From: SZUA-521 sp041738285
GTDB lineage: Bacteria > Pseudomonadota > Gammaproteobacteria > Pseudomonadales > Azotimanducaceae
Length of the DNA: 21,554 nt
Assembly: GCA_041738285.1 (NCBI GenBank)
Contig: JBGSQB010000177.1
Location: forward strand, 1-21,554
Direction of reading: 5' to 3'
Shown: positions 1 through 6,763 of the stretch, piece by piece
Position numbering within the stretch: the first letter of the stretch is position 1
How the letters are laid out: each line of letters opens with the position of its first letter
Translations under genes and position numbers: made by a program
The notes under the pieces: model-generated
What the model saw: the letters and a program-made list of their open reading frames with translations, nothing else
What the model was told of the DNA's origin: nothing
Database searches by the model: none

Positions 1-437
1 CTGCCGATCGCGCGAAGGAGTGCGGCTCGTGCGGACTGCTGAACTACCCGCGGCTGTCTCCGTCGATCATCGTACTGGTGCATCGCGGTGACGAAATGCT
101 GCTGGCAAGGAACGCGCGCTGGCCGACCGGGATGTACAGCACGCTTGCCGGATTCGTCGAACCTGGTGAGTCGATCGAGCAGACGGTTCACCGGGAAGTG
201 TTCGAAGAAGTCGGCGTACGCGTGAAGAACCTGGTCTATCTCGGCAGCCAGTCCTGGCCGTTTCCGAACTCACTGATGCTCGGATTCCATGCGGAGTACG
301 ACAGCGGCGAGATCAACTGTCAGGACGAAGAGATTTCAGAGGCGCGCTGGTTCCGCGCTGACAACCTCCCCAACATTCCACCGGGTACCGCGATATCCCG
401 CTGGCTGATCGACGACTTCATCAAACAGTCGACCTGA
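1..437 (+). CDS. nudC: NAD(+) diphosphatase NudC, 3' part only
   Basis: The gene enters from the left edge; codons run from base 3 and 144 residues are visible of about 257 in E. coli NudC. The enzyme is a Nudix hydrolase that cleaves NAD(H), and deNADs NAD-capped RNA, into NMN and AMP. Visible evidence: the second half of the zinc ribbon (C-G-S-C at visible residues 7-10), a complete Nudix box matching GX5EX7REUXEEXGU (G-F-V-E-P-G-E ... R-E-V-F-E-E-V-G), and the NudC-specific downstream motif SQxWPFPxS, here SQSWPFPNS. The SQPWPFP proline is a serine here. The GTG at 78 is internal and not a start, because the zinc-ribbon residues upstream are in frame and conserved. The stop lies 4 bp from the stop of the convergent SCP2 gene. 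Confidence 0.93.
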   Translation, partial: ADRAKECGSCGLLNYPRLSPSIIVLVHRGDEMLLARNARWPTGMYSTLAGFVEPGESIEQTVHREVFEEVGVRVKNLVYLGSQSWPFPNSLMLGFHAEYDSGEINCQDEEISEARWFRADNLPNIPPGTAISRWLIDDFIKQST

Positions 438-441
438 TTGC

Positions 442-801
442 TCAGTCGTTCGGTGTCGGCGGCAGACTGACGCTGCCAAACATCTCCATCAACCGGAAGG
501 CCATCATCAGGTAGCCATCGGCGCGGAAGCGTCCGTGCATGAACGCATCGATTGCGCTTGCCTCACCGAGCATGATTTGCCACGCCGTGTCGAGATCCTG
601 GAACAGGAATGTCACATCGGCGCCATTGATGGCATTGGATTCGATCGTAACGCAGTCATCGCGGATCGATACCAGCATGCACCTGCCGCCGACATCGAGC
701 TTCAGGCGCATGTCGACGCCATGGGCGCGGTCCGGGCGGAATCGCCCCTTCAATGCATTCGCGAGTGCTTCGAGTGTCCGTGCCATGGCGAGATGAGACA
801 C
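442..801 (-). CDS. SCP2 sterol-binding domain protein
   Basis: This is a 119-aa single-domain protein. Its C-terminal half (about residues 60-110) has the SCP2 pattern: a D-V-T-F-x-F strand, a helix containing D-T-A-W, then G-x-x-x-x-x-D-A-F-M-x-G and a hydrophobic final helix. SCP2 domains are small lipid-binding folds; in proteobacteria some (UbiJ, UbiT) assist ubiquinone synthesis, but nothing around this gene indicates that role. No signal peptide or membrane segment is visible. The longest start is GTG at 801. ATG at 786 is an equally good alternative (114 aa), and neither has a clear Shine-Dalgarno sequence. It is divergent from sohB across a 138-bp region containing direct repeats, and convergent with nudC with a 4-bp gap. 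The family call is fairly secure; the function is unknown. Confidence 0.8.
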   Translation of the reverse strand: MSHLAMARTLEALANALKGRFRPDRAHGVDMRLKLDVGGRCMLVSIRDDCVTIESNAINGADVTFLFQDLDTAWQIMLGEASAIDAFMHGRFRADGYLMMAFRLMEMFGSVSLPPTPND

Positions 802-823
802 GGCGGTGAAGGTGGGGTCAAGG

Positions 824-852
824 CCCCTTGGTATGGCACGCCCCCCCTTGGT
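824..852. repeat. Two direct repeats CCCCTTGGT, 20 bp apart
   Basis: CCCCTTGGT occurs at 824-832 and again at 844-852, exactly two helical turns apart. It lies in the divergent region between the SCP2 gene and sohB, just upstream of the predicted sohB promoter. GGGG at 814-817 also faces CCCC at 824-827 as a short inverted repeat. The spacing fits a direct-repeat operator, but no regulator is suggested by the sequence. Confidence 0.4.
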
Positions 853-855
853 TTC

Positions 856-884
856 TGGACTGTCCTTTACCGAGGCTTTACATT
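856..884 (+). promoter_or_regulatory. Predicted sigma70 promoter of sohB
   Basis: The -35 is TGGACT (856-861, 4/6), the spacer is 17 nt and the -10 is TACATT (879-884, 4/6). The start of transcription would be near 891, giving a leader of about 50 nt before the sohB ATG at 940. It is a moderate match read by eye only. Confidence 0.3.
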
Positions 885-894
885 ACGTCGCTCC

Positions 895-909
895 TCGAGC
901 CTGGCTCGA
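895..909. promoter_or_regulatory. 15-bp palindrome, candidate operator
   Basis: TCGAGC and GCTCGA are separated by CTG. The palindrome sits just downstream of the predicted sohB transcription start, where a repressor could act, or it could form a small hairpin in the leader. No regulator is assigned. Confidence 0.3.
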
Positions 910-939
910 TCCATCCCACCCAAGAGCACGTGTGACCTG

Positions 940-1950
940 ATGGAGTATCTTTTCGACTACCTCGTCTTCCTGGCGAAGGCGGTGACGATCGTCGTTGCAC
1001 TGCTGGTCCTCGGCGCGGCCATGGCGTCGCTCAATCTGCGTCGTTCGGGAGCGGACGGTGGCCATCTCGAAGTCCGGCGCTTGAACGACAGGCTGCGTGA
1101 CATGAAGCGCGATCTGGGTCATGCCATCCTTGCGGAAACGGACTTCAAGAAGAGCGTCAAGCGCGAGGACAAGGCTCTTGCCAAGGCGCGCAAGCACGAA
1201 TCCTCGTCCCGGCGCCGTGTGTTCGTGCTGACGTTCGACGGCGACCTGCAGGCTTCGAGCGTGGATACGCTGCGCAATGAGATCACCGCGGTGCTCACCA
1301 GCGCGCGCAAAGAGGATGAAGTTGTTGTACGGATCGAAAGCGGTGGCGGCATGGTTCACGCCTACGGGCTCGCTGCATCCCAACTGCAACGCGTCCGGCA
1401 ATCGGGTGTGAGGTTGGTCGCGGCAGTCGACAAGGTCGCTGCAAGCGGTGGCTATCTGATGGCGTCTGCGGCCAAGCACATCATCGCGGCACCGTTCGCG
1501 GTGATCGGTTCCATCGGCGTGATGGCGCAGGTCCCCAACGTGCATCGCCTGCTCAAGAAACACGATGTCGACGTGGAAGTACTCACCGCAGGCAAGTACA
1601 AGCGCACACTGACGATCCTGGGCGAGAACACGGATCAGGGGCGGGCGAAATTCATAGAAGAGCTCGAAGACGTGCATGAGTTGTTTCAGGATTTCGTATC
1701 GACCAACCGTCCCGAACTGGACATGGCGTCAGTCGCGACGGGTGAAAGCTGGTACGGCAGCCGCGCAATCGATCGACGGCTCGTCGATGAACTCGTGACG
1801 AGCGATGAGTACCTGATGCGGGCATGCGACGCCGCCGATGTGTTTGAAGTGCGATGGATCGAGCACAAGAAGCCCATCGACCGGGTTCTGGAGAAGTTTG
1901 CCGCGCTGGGCATCAAGCGAACGGACTGGTCGAAGATGAGAATTCAGTAG
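940..1950 (+). CDS. sohB: Inner-membrane peptidase SohB (S49 family)
   Basis: This is a 336-aa protein that aligns over its whole length with E. coli SohB (349 aa). An N-terminal transmembrane helix (about residues 8-30) is followed by a charged, Lys-rich linker (about 65-90) and an S49/SppA-like catalytic domain. The catalytic pair should be Ser169 in A-A-S-G-G-Y and Lys221 in G-K-Y-K-R-T-L-T. The S49 enzymes SppA and SohB cut signal-peptide remnants or other membrane peptides; the exact substrate of SohB is poorly known. The start is ATG 940 because E. coli SohB begins at the equivalent Met (M-E-x-L at the N-terminus); the open frame continues 135 codons upstream through antisense SCP2 sequence, which is not coding. 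There is no clear Shine-Dalgarno. acuI follows after 10 bp, so the two are probably co-transcribed. Confidence 0.95.
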   Translation: MEYLFDYLVFLAKAVTIVVALLVLGAAMASLNLRRSGADGGHLEVRRLNDRLRDMKRDLGHAILAETDFKKSVKREDKALAKARKHESSSRRRVFVLTFDGDLQASSVDTLRNEITAVLTSARKEDEVVVRIESGGGMVHAYGLAASQLQRVRQSGVRLVAAVDKVAASGGYLMASAAKHIIAAPFAVIGSIGVMAQVPNVHRLLKKHDVDVEVLTAGKYKRTLTILGENTDQGRAKFIEELEDVHELFQDFVSTNRPELDMASVATGESWYGSRAIDRRLVDELVTSDEYLMRACDAADVFEVRWIEHKKPIDRVLEKFAALGIKRTDWSKMRIQ

Positions 1951-1960
1951 CGGAGGTCGT

Positions 1961-2950
1961 GTGAAGTTCAAGGCAATGGTGGTCGAGAAGGTTGGCGGCT
2001 CGTTCGCGCGTGACATCAGGGAACGCGATGATAGTGAGCTGCCCGCTGGCGATCTGCTGATCGAGGTGAAGTACTCTTCACTCAACTACAAGGACGGCTT
2101 GTCGGCGACGGGCAATCCCGGCGTGTCGCGCAACTTCCCGCACACGCCTGGAATCGACGTCGCGGGTGTTGTCCTGCAGAGCGACAGCGCAGCGTTTCGA
2201 GTCGATGATGAAGTCATCGCCATTGGCTTCGACCTCGGCATGAACACACCGGGCGGCTTCGGACAGCGCGTGCGCATCCCGGCAGGCTGGGCGCTGCAAC
2301 GCCCGAAGGGCATGACGCTGCACGAGTCGATGATTCTCGGAACTGCGGGGTTCACGGCTGCGCTGGCCATCGACAAACTGCAGTTGGCAGGCATGCGTCC
2401 CGACAGCGGCCCGGTGCTTGTCACCGGCGCCACCGGGGGCGTGGGTTCGGTCGCGGTTCGATTGCTGGCGCAGCTTGGCTACGAGGTTTCGGCACTCACC
2501 GGCAAAAGCGATCAACGCGGATATCTGCAGGCGTTGGGCGCGAAGGAGATTCTCGCGCGGGAAGTCGGGCAGGACGGAAGCGATCGGCCAATGTTGAAGG
2601 AACGGTGGGGTGGGGTGGTCGACACGGTCGGCGGTGATATTCTCTTCAACGCCGTCAAGTCGCTGAAGTACGGATGCTCCCTGGCGGCATGTGGCCTCGT
2701 AGCCTCGCCCGCGGTTCCCGCAACGGTGCTGCCCTTCATCCTGCGACACGTCAACTTGCTCGGCATCGACTCTGTGCAATTGCCATTGCCGCAAAAGGCG
2801 TTGATCTGGAACAAGCTGGCCGGTCCCTGGAAACTCGAAGGACTCGGGCAGCTCGAACGTAAACTCACGTTCGAAACGCTGTCGGCCGCAATCGACGACA
2901 TCCTTGCGGGCAAAATGGTTGGTCGAGGAGTCTTGGACCTGGCTACCTGA
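1961..2950 (+). CDS. acuI: Acrylyl-CoA reductase / YhdH-type quinone oxidoreductase
   Basis: This is a 329-aa medium-chain dehydrogenase/reductase of the YhdH/AcuI group. These enzymes use NADPH to reduce acryloyl-CoA to propionyl-CoA, removing a toxic electrophile. Sequence evidence includes the N-terminal S-S-L-N-Y-K-D (residues 39-45) and the R-N-F-P-x-x-P-G-I-D segment (57-66). The Rossmann nucleotide loop T-G-A-T-G-G-V-G-S lies near 155-163, the A-C-G-L segment follows it, and the length equals the family norm. No structural zinc-site cysteines typical of alcohol dehydrogenases are seen, as expected. The start is GTG 1961, supported by GGAGG at 1952-1956 four bases upstream and by alignment with the E. 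coli N-terminus. It follows sohB by 10 bp and is bounded downstream by the palindromic element at 2955-3075. Confidence 0.93.
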   Translation: MKFKAMVVEKVGGSFARDIRERDDSELPAGDLLIEVKYSSLNYKDGLSATGNPGVSRNFPHTPGIDVAGVVLQSDSAAFRVDDEVIAIGFDLGMNTPGGFGQRVRIPAGWALQRPKGMTLHESMILGTAGFTAALAIDKLQLAGMRPDSGPVLVTGATGGVGSVAVRLLAQLGYEVSALTGKSDQRGYLQALGAKEILAREVGQDGSDRPMLKERWGGVVDTVGGDILFNAVKSLKYGCSLAACGLVASPAVPATVLPFILRHVNLLGIDSVQLPLPQKALIWNKLAGPWKLEGLGQLERKLTFETLSAAIDDILAGKMVGRGVLDLAT

Positions 2951-2954
2951 GTCG

Positions 2955-3075
2955 CTAGTGTCGTGTCCCGTAAGTTCCTGCCAATTCTGAGTTCGCCTCG
3001 CCTGCGCGCCAGCGCCTCGCCCCGCAACCGGAGGGACGCGCAGAAATGTCCGTAACTTGCGGGACACGACACTAG
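2955..3075. mobile_element. 121-bp palindromic MITE-like element
   Basis: The outer 22 bp at each end (2955-2976 and 3054-3075) are inverted repeats matching at 21 of 22 positions; both termini read CTAGTGTCGTGTCCCG. Similarity continues imperfectly inward for about 13 more bases on each side (left C-A-A-T-T-C-T-G against C-A-T-T-T-C-T-G). It has no coding capacity. The ends carry CTAG, so a TA or CTAG target duplication could be merged with the repeat. Terminal repeats, small size and intergenic position fit a non-autonomous transposon remnant or MITE. It starts 4 bp after the acuI stop and ends 9 bp before the antiporter stop, so its hairpin may also serve as a terminator for both genes. 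The mobility call is an inference; no second copy is present in this window. Confidence 0.6.
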
Positions 3076-3084
3076 GTCAGCTGG

Positions 3085-4254
3085 TCAATTGCGACGCAGG
3101 CGTTCGGATACCGCGATCGGGCTCGGGTAGCGAAAGATCACTACGTAGGTCGACAGCAGGAACGTGAGCACCGTGGCGCCCTGGATCACGTAACTGGCCT
3201 CCTGACTCATGAGAGCGACGCTCGTAGCGAGATAGACGACCAGCAAGGAGAACTCGCTCGTCTGGCCGAGACGAAAACCGGCCTCCCACGACACCTTCGC
3301 GTCTTCTCCTTGCCATCCGAGCAGCAATCGGAATACCACCGGCTTGATTGCGATCATCAGCGCGGCGAGCAGAACGGTCGGCACGATCACCTCGAGCATG
3401 ATGCCGATGTCGATCGCCGCGCCGACCGAGAAGAAGAACAGCACGAGGAAGAAGTCCCGCAAAGGGCGCAGCTCCTCGGCGATGTAGGCTGCAATCGGGC
3501 TGGTGGCCAGTGAAACACCGGCAATGAATGCACCAATTTCGAGTGATAGCCCGATCGTCTTCGAGACGGTCGCCACCGTCAGGCACCAGCCAACGGCGGA
3601 CAGGAAGATGAACTCGTGAAACGCGTCGAACCGCGCGATCAGCGGCAGAATTGCGTAGCGAACCACAATGAAGGCCAGTGCAAGTAGTGCGGGGAGCGCG
3701 ATGAACACCTCGACGATGCTACCGAGCGCATCGGTCATCGATGAGCCGCGCCCGCCCAACACGATCAGCGCCAGAATCGCGAACAGGTCTTGAATCAGCA
3801 GCAGCCCCACCACGATTTCGCCGATATGGCGATGGTGCAGCACCGTCGTTGGCAGCAGCTTCAGTCCGATGATCGTACTCGAGAACATACAGGCGATTCC
3901 GCCGATCAGTGACTCGGTTGGCGTGAATCCGAATCCGAGCATGATCACCATGCTGATGCCGAGGAACGCGAGAGAACTGACGAGCGCGGTGATGAATGTC
4001 TTGCCCAGCATGTTCCGCAGCTTACTGGGCTGCAGATCGAGTCCGACTAGAAAGAGCAGGAAGATGATCCCGATTTCGGCGATTTCTCTGACGAGATTCG
4101 AGTCGCTGATCCATCCCATGCCGTGAGGTCCGGCGATGGCGCCGACGGCGATGTAGGCGACGAGCACCGGTTGCCGCGTGTAAAGGGCGATGGTCGCCAG
4201 TACCGCAGCACCTGCGAAAATCAGGAAGAACGATTCGACGATGCCTGCGTGCAT
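3085..4254 (-). CDS. CPA2-family cation:proton antiporter (Kef-type membrane domain)
   Basis: This is a 389-aa, very hydrophobic protein with about 11-12 predicted membrane helices: the Na+/H+ exchanger domain of the CPA2 (KefB/KefC) family. Diagnostic points are G-L-x-x-x-Q-D with Q155-D156, where the Asp is the expected ion/proton site, the I-G-x-F-I-A-G-V pattern near 240, Lys304 in A-I-K-P, and R328-L-G-Q-T-S-E-F near 328-335. The protein ends soon after the last helix with no RCK/TrkA-N nucleotide-binding domain, so it is not a full KefB/KefC, which exceed 600 residues. The ion could be K+ or Na+. The start is ATG 4254, with only a weak Shine-Dalgarno. It lies 70 bp downstream of the DUF934 gene on the same strand and converges on acuI across the palindromic element. 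Confidence 0.88.
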   Translation of the reverse strand: MHAGIVESFFLIFAGAAVLATIALYTRQPVLVAYIAVGAIAGPHGMGWISDSNLVREIAEIGIIFLLFLVGLDLQPSKLRNMLGKTFITALVSSLAFLGISMVIMLGFGFTPTESLIGGIACMFSSTIIGLKLLPTTVLHHRHIGEIVVGLLLIQDLFAILALIVLGGRGSSMTDALGSIVEVFIALPALLALAFIVVRYAILPLIARFDAFHEFIFLSAVGWCLTVATVSKTIGLSLEIGAFIAGVSLATSPIAAYIAEELRPLRDFFLVLFFFSVGAAIDIGIMLEVIVPTVLLAALMIAIKPVVFRLLLGWQGEDAKVSWEAGFRLGQTSEFSLLVVYLATSVALMSQEASYVIQGATVLTFLLSTYVVIFRYPSPIAVSERLRRN

Positions 4255-4324
4255 TGAGTAGGGTCGGTTCCGTGCTCGGAAGCCGAGCCATTATGTCAGG
4301 CTCGTGGACCGCCTACACGTATGC

Positions 4325-4840
4325 TTAGGCGCCGCGCTGTACTCTGCGAAACGCCGGTTTCGGCTCGATTACCGAACCCTGGTAGTACTGCGACATCACC
4401 GACAGACCGCGCTTCGCGACGTCGATGTTGCGACCCGGTGGCAGCAGCAGCGAGTCGAATCCGCACCGGAAGAGATAGTGGACGACGTCCTCGTGAACGG
4501 ATCCCATCGCCCGTAACTCGCCTGCAAACCCAATTCTGGTTCGCAGCAGGGTTGCGAGCGAGAAGCCACGACCATCATTGAAGGCGGGAAACGAGATGGC
4601 GATCAGCGGGACGCGGTGAATGCGAACATCGAATGCGTCGAGTTCGGTGTCAACCTCGAGCACGACGCCGATCCGCTGGGAATCTGCGTCGGTCAGGTCC
4701 GCGAATTCTTCCATCCATCGTGTCACAGGCACCAGCACCTTGCCGGCGGTGGGCAGGGACTCCTGTGCGTCGAGCATCGCCCAGTCGTCGTCAGCGACCG
4801 CCGTACCTCTGAGCAGCGTTCCTTCAGGCAGCATCGGCAT
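4325..4840 (-). CDS. DUF934 protein associated with sulfite reductase
   Basis: This is a 171-aa protein with the DUF934 signature near residues 90-140: F-x-x-x-x-D-G-R-G-F-S, then L-L-R-T-R-I-G-F-x-G-E-L-R-A-x-G and C-G-F-D-S. Members of this family are repeatedly found directly after cysI in beta- and gammaproteobacteria and are thought to assist sulfite reduction; the biochemical role is not established. The frame is open much further upstream inside cysI, but the start is placed at ATG 4840. There the protein would begin M-P-M-L and an AAGG lies about 9 nt upstream. This overlaps the 3' end of cysI by 17 nt, so translation is probably coupled. cysH, the frequent third member of this cluster, does not follow. 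Confidence 0.87.
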   Translation of the reverse strand: MPMLPEGTLLRGTAVADDDWAMLDAQESLPTAGKVLVPVTRWMEEFADLTDADSQRIGVVLEVDTELDAFDVRIHRVPLIAISFPAFNDGRGFSLATLLRTRIGFAGELRAMGSVHEDVVHYLFRCGFDSLLLPPGRNIDVAKRGLSVMSQYYQGSVIEPKPAFRRVQRGA

Positions 4841-6473
4841 AGACGTCTGCCTTGAATGGAACAATGCCGATTCGGCGGTAGCAATCCAGGAATGCCTCGC
4901 CCGTCCGACGGTGCGCGAGGTACACGTCCAGAATGCGCTCGATGACATCAGGCACTTCGGCACGCGAAAACGATGGGCCGACGATTTCACCCAGAGAGGC
5001 ACCCCGGCCGGCATGGCCGCCGAGGGAGATCTGATACCACTCTTCGCCCTTCTTATCGACGCCGAGAATGCCGATGTGACCGACATGGTGATGGCCGCAT
5101 GCGTTCATGCAGCCTGAGATGTTGAGGTCGATCGGTCCGAGGTCGTACAACTCATCGACGTCCGCAAAGCGCCGCTGAATGGCTTCAGCGATGGGAATCG
5201 ACTTGGCGTTGGCGAGCGAACAATAGTCACCGCCCGGGCAGCAGATGATGTCGTTGAGCGTACCGATGTTCGCGATCGCGAGTCGTTCGTTGCGGGCAGC
5301 GCTCCAAAGGTCGAACAAGTGGCGCTGGCGCACGTCGGGGAGAACGAAATTCTGTTCGTGGCTGATGCGAATGTCGCCGTGTCCATACCGTTCGGCCCAG
5401 TCTGCAACCGCATCCATCTGGCGGTCGCTGACATCTCCCGGTGCAATCCCCGTCACCTTGGTGGAAAGGGTCACGCATGCATATCCGGGACGTTGATGCG
5501 GCGTCACGTTCATTCGCAACCAGTGGGCAAACTCGGGATGTGCGAGCCGCAAACTACCGAGGTCCTGGTCGACGAGTGATTCGTATTCGGGTGGCGCAAA
5601 CCAGGCCGCGACGCGCTGTATTTCCTGCTCGGTGAGGGTCGAAGGTCCGTCCTTGATATGCGCCCACTCCGCATCGACCTTATCGGCGAACACCTCAGCC
5701 GAGAGCGCGCGAACCAGGATCTTGATTCGCGCCTTGTACTTGTTGTCGCGTCGTCCGTAACGGTTGTACACGCGCAGGATAGCTTCGAGATAGGTCAAAA
5801 GGTGAACTGCCGGCAGGCCCGAACGAATGAGGCTGCCGACGACCGGTGTGCGGCCGAGGCCACCACCGACCTTGAAGTCGAATACGGGGTCACCAGCTTC
5901 CATGCGTATCTCGATGCCGATGTCGTGGACGTCGGTTGCAGCGCGGTCAGCGGCCGCGCCGTTGACGGCGATCTTGAACTTTCGCGGCAGCCAATCGAAC
6001 TCGGGATGCGAGGTCGACCACTGTCTGATGATCTCGCAGAACGGGCGCGGATCGATCTGTTCGTCAGCGGCGACGCCAGCGAAGTGATCCGTGGTGACGT
6101 TGCGGATGCAATTGCCTGAGGTCTGAATCGCGTGCATCTCGACGCTCGCGAGATCTTCGAGGATGTCGGGGACTTCGGCGAGGTCCGGCCAATTGAACTG
6201 CATGTTCTGGCGCGTGCTCAGATGGCCGTAGCCGCGATCGTAGTGGCGGGCGATGTGGGCCAGCATACGCAGCTGGTGCGCCGACAGCGTGCCGTAGGGC
6301 ACCGCGACGCGCAGCATTGGCGCCAGTCGTTGCACATACAAGCCGTTGCGCAGGCGCAGCTGCAGAAACTCGGATTCGGACAGCTCACCTTGGAGATAGC
6401 GATTGGTTTGATCGCGATACTGCGCAACGCGCTCGGCCACAAAGGTCTTGTCGATGGTGTCGTAACGGTACAT
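4824..6473 (-). CDS. cysI: Sulfite/nitrite reductase hemoprotein (CysI family)
   Basis: This 549-aa protein carries siroheme and a [4Fe-4S] cluster. It should reduce sulfite to sulfide with six electrons for cysteine synthesis. Cluster and siroheme ligands are intact: C412-x5-C418 and C455-x3-C459. Substrate-side basic residues occur in S-T-R-Q-N (R88), N-C-I-R-N-V (R124) and R-K-F-K (164-167). The twofold ferredoxin-like half-domains are both present. Nitrite reductases share this fold, but the overlapping DUF934 gene argues for assimilatory sulfite reduction. No flavoprotein subunit (cysJ) is nearby, so electrons may come from ferredoxin or an unlinked reductase. The start is ATG 6473, the only good choice; there is no clear Shine-Dalgarno and I found no convincing promoter in the 164 bp upstream. 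The divergent neighbour is the 39-aa gene at 6638. Confidence 0.92.
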   Translation of the reverse strand: MYRYDTIDKTFVAERVAQYRDQTNRYLQGELSESEFLQLRLRNGLYVQRLAPMLRVAVPYGTLSAHQLRMLAHIARHYDRGYGHLSTRQNMQFNWPDLAEVPDILEDLASVEMHAIQTSGNCIRNVTTDHFAGVAADEQIDPRPFCEIIRQWSTSHPEFDWLPRKFKIAVNGAAADRAATDVHDIGIEIRMEAGDPVFDFKVGGGLGRTPVVGSLIRSGLPAVHLLTYLEAILRVYNRYGRRDNKYKARIKILVRALSAEVFADKVDAEWAHIKDGPSTLTEQEIQRVAAWFAPPEYESLVDQDLGSLRLAHPEFAHWLRMNVTPHQRPGYACVTLSTKVTGIAPGDVSDRQMDAVADWAERYGHGDIRISHEQNFVLPDVRQRHLFDLWSAARNERLAIANIGTLNDIICCPGGDYCSLANAKSIPIAEAIQRRFADVDELYDLGPIDLNISGCMNACGHHHVGHIGILGVDKKGEEWYQISLGGHAGRGASLGEIVGPSFSRAEVPDVIERILDVYLAHRRTGEAFLDCYRRIGIVPFKADVYADAA

Positions 6474-6571
6474 GTGATGGTTGGCTGATTCGGCGACGGC
6501 ACCTTATCAGCTGCCAACCTGGCATTAAAACAATCAATCCGACTATGGTTAGAACGGCCCGGGGATTCCAA

Positions 6572-6600
6572 TTGAGACGGTCTAGCGGGTCGACTACACT
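6572..6600 (+). promoter_or_regulatory. Sigma70 promoter for the 39-aa membrane protein gene
   Basis: The -35 is TTGAGA (6572-6577, 5/6), the spacer is 17 nt and the -10 is TACACT (6595-6600, 4/6). Predicted transcription starts near 6607, about 30 nt before the GTG at 6638. This is the best promoter match I found in the window. Confidence 0.5.
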
Positions 6601-6628
6601 GCCGGCCGCGCCAATGCGGTAGTCAAGC

Positions 6629-6632
6629 GAGG
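6629..6632 (+). promoter_or_regulatory. Ribosome binding site deciding the GTG start at 6638
   Basis: GAGG lies 5 nt before GTG 6638. An overlapping ATG at 6636 in another frame would have only 3 nt spacing, and its product looks non-protein-like (Arg/Ser/Pro-rich). The GTG frame gives a clean membrane protein. Confidence 0.5.
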
Positions 6633-6637
6633 TTCAT

Positions 6638-6757
6638 GTGTCCGATTCGACGCCTTCGAAGTCCTGGTCCGATCGCAAGGCCGATACGGTCGGTGCCATC
6701 GTCGTGTTCATCGCGCTGGTGGCAGCCGCGATCTACTTCATTTCCAGTCAGGTCTAG
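6638..6757 (+). CDS. 39-aa single-pass membrane protein, unknown function
   Basis: GTG 6638 to TAG 6757 encodes 39 residues. A short polar N-terminus (about 1-19, Ser/Lys/Asp-rich, including W-S-D-R-K-A-D) precedes one clear transmembrane helix (about 20-36, V-G-A-I-V-V-F-I-A-L-V-A-A-A-I-Y-F) and a S-S-Q-V tail. A sigma70-like promoter and a GAGG site are both correctly placed, which makes it likely to be real despite its size. It is monocistronic, divergent from cysI, and convergent with metH, whose stop is 6 bp away. No family is recognised. It might be a small regulator or stabiliser of a membrane complex, but nothing in the sequence says which. Confidence 0.6.
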   Translation: MSDSTPSKSWSDRKADTVGAIVVFIALVAAAIYFISSQV

Positions 6758-6763
6758 GCAGAT

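Noticed and set aside
78..437. GTG 78 as a complete 119-aa Nudix gene start
   Set aside because: The in-frame sequence upstream encodes conserved NudC residues including zinc-ribbon cysteines, so the gene is truncated by the window edge rather than starting at 78.
535..939. Open frame extending sohB 135 codons upstream
   Set aside because: It runs antisense through the SCP2 gene and the intergenic repeats. The SohB family N-terminus begins at ATG 940.
883..1677. 264-codon minus-strand open frame antisense to sohB
   Set aside because: It is His/Arg-rich with no recognisable domain, a normal by-product of GC-rich codon bias opposite a well-identified gene.
2078..3067. 329-codon minus-strand open frame antisense to acuI
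   Set aside because: The composition is Arg/Gln/His-rich and unlike a protein, and it runs through the palindromic element. It is a shadow of acuI.
4274..4288. GCTCGG-AAG-CCGAGC hairpin between the DUF934 and antiporter genes
   Set aside because: The 6-bp stem with a 3-nt loop has no T-run on either strand, so it is not called a terminator. It could be a leader hairpin of the antiporter gene, but nothing further supports it.
5658..6119. 153-codon plus-strand open frame inside cysI
   Set aside because: It is antisense to the conserved cysI coding sequence, with no motif and no ribosome binding site.
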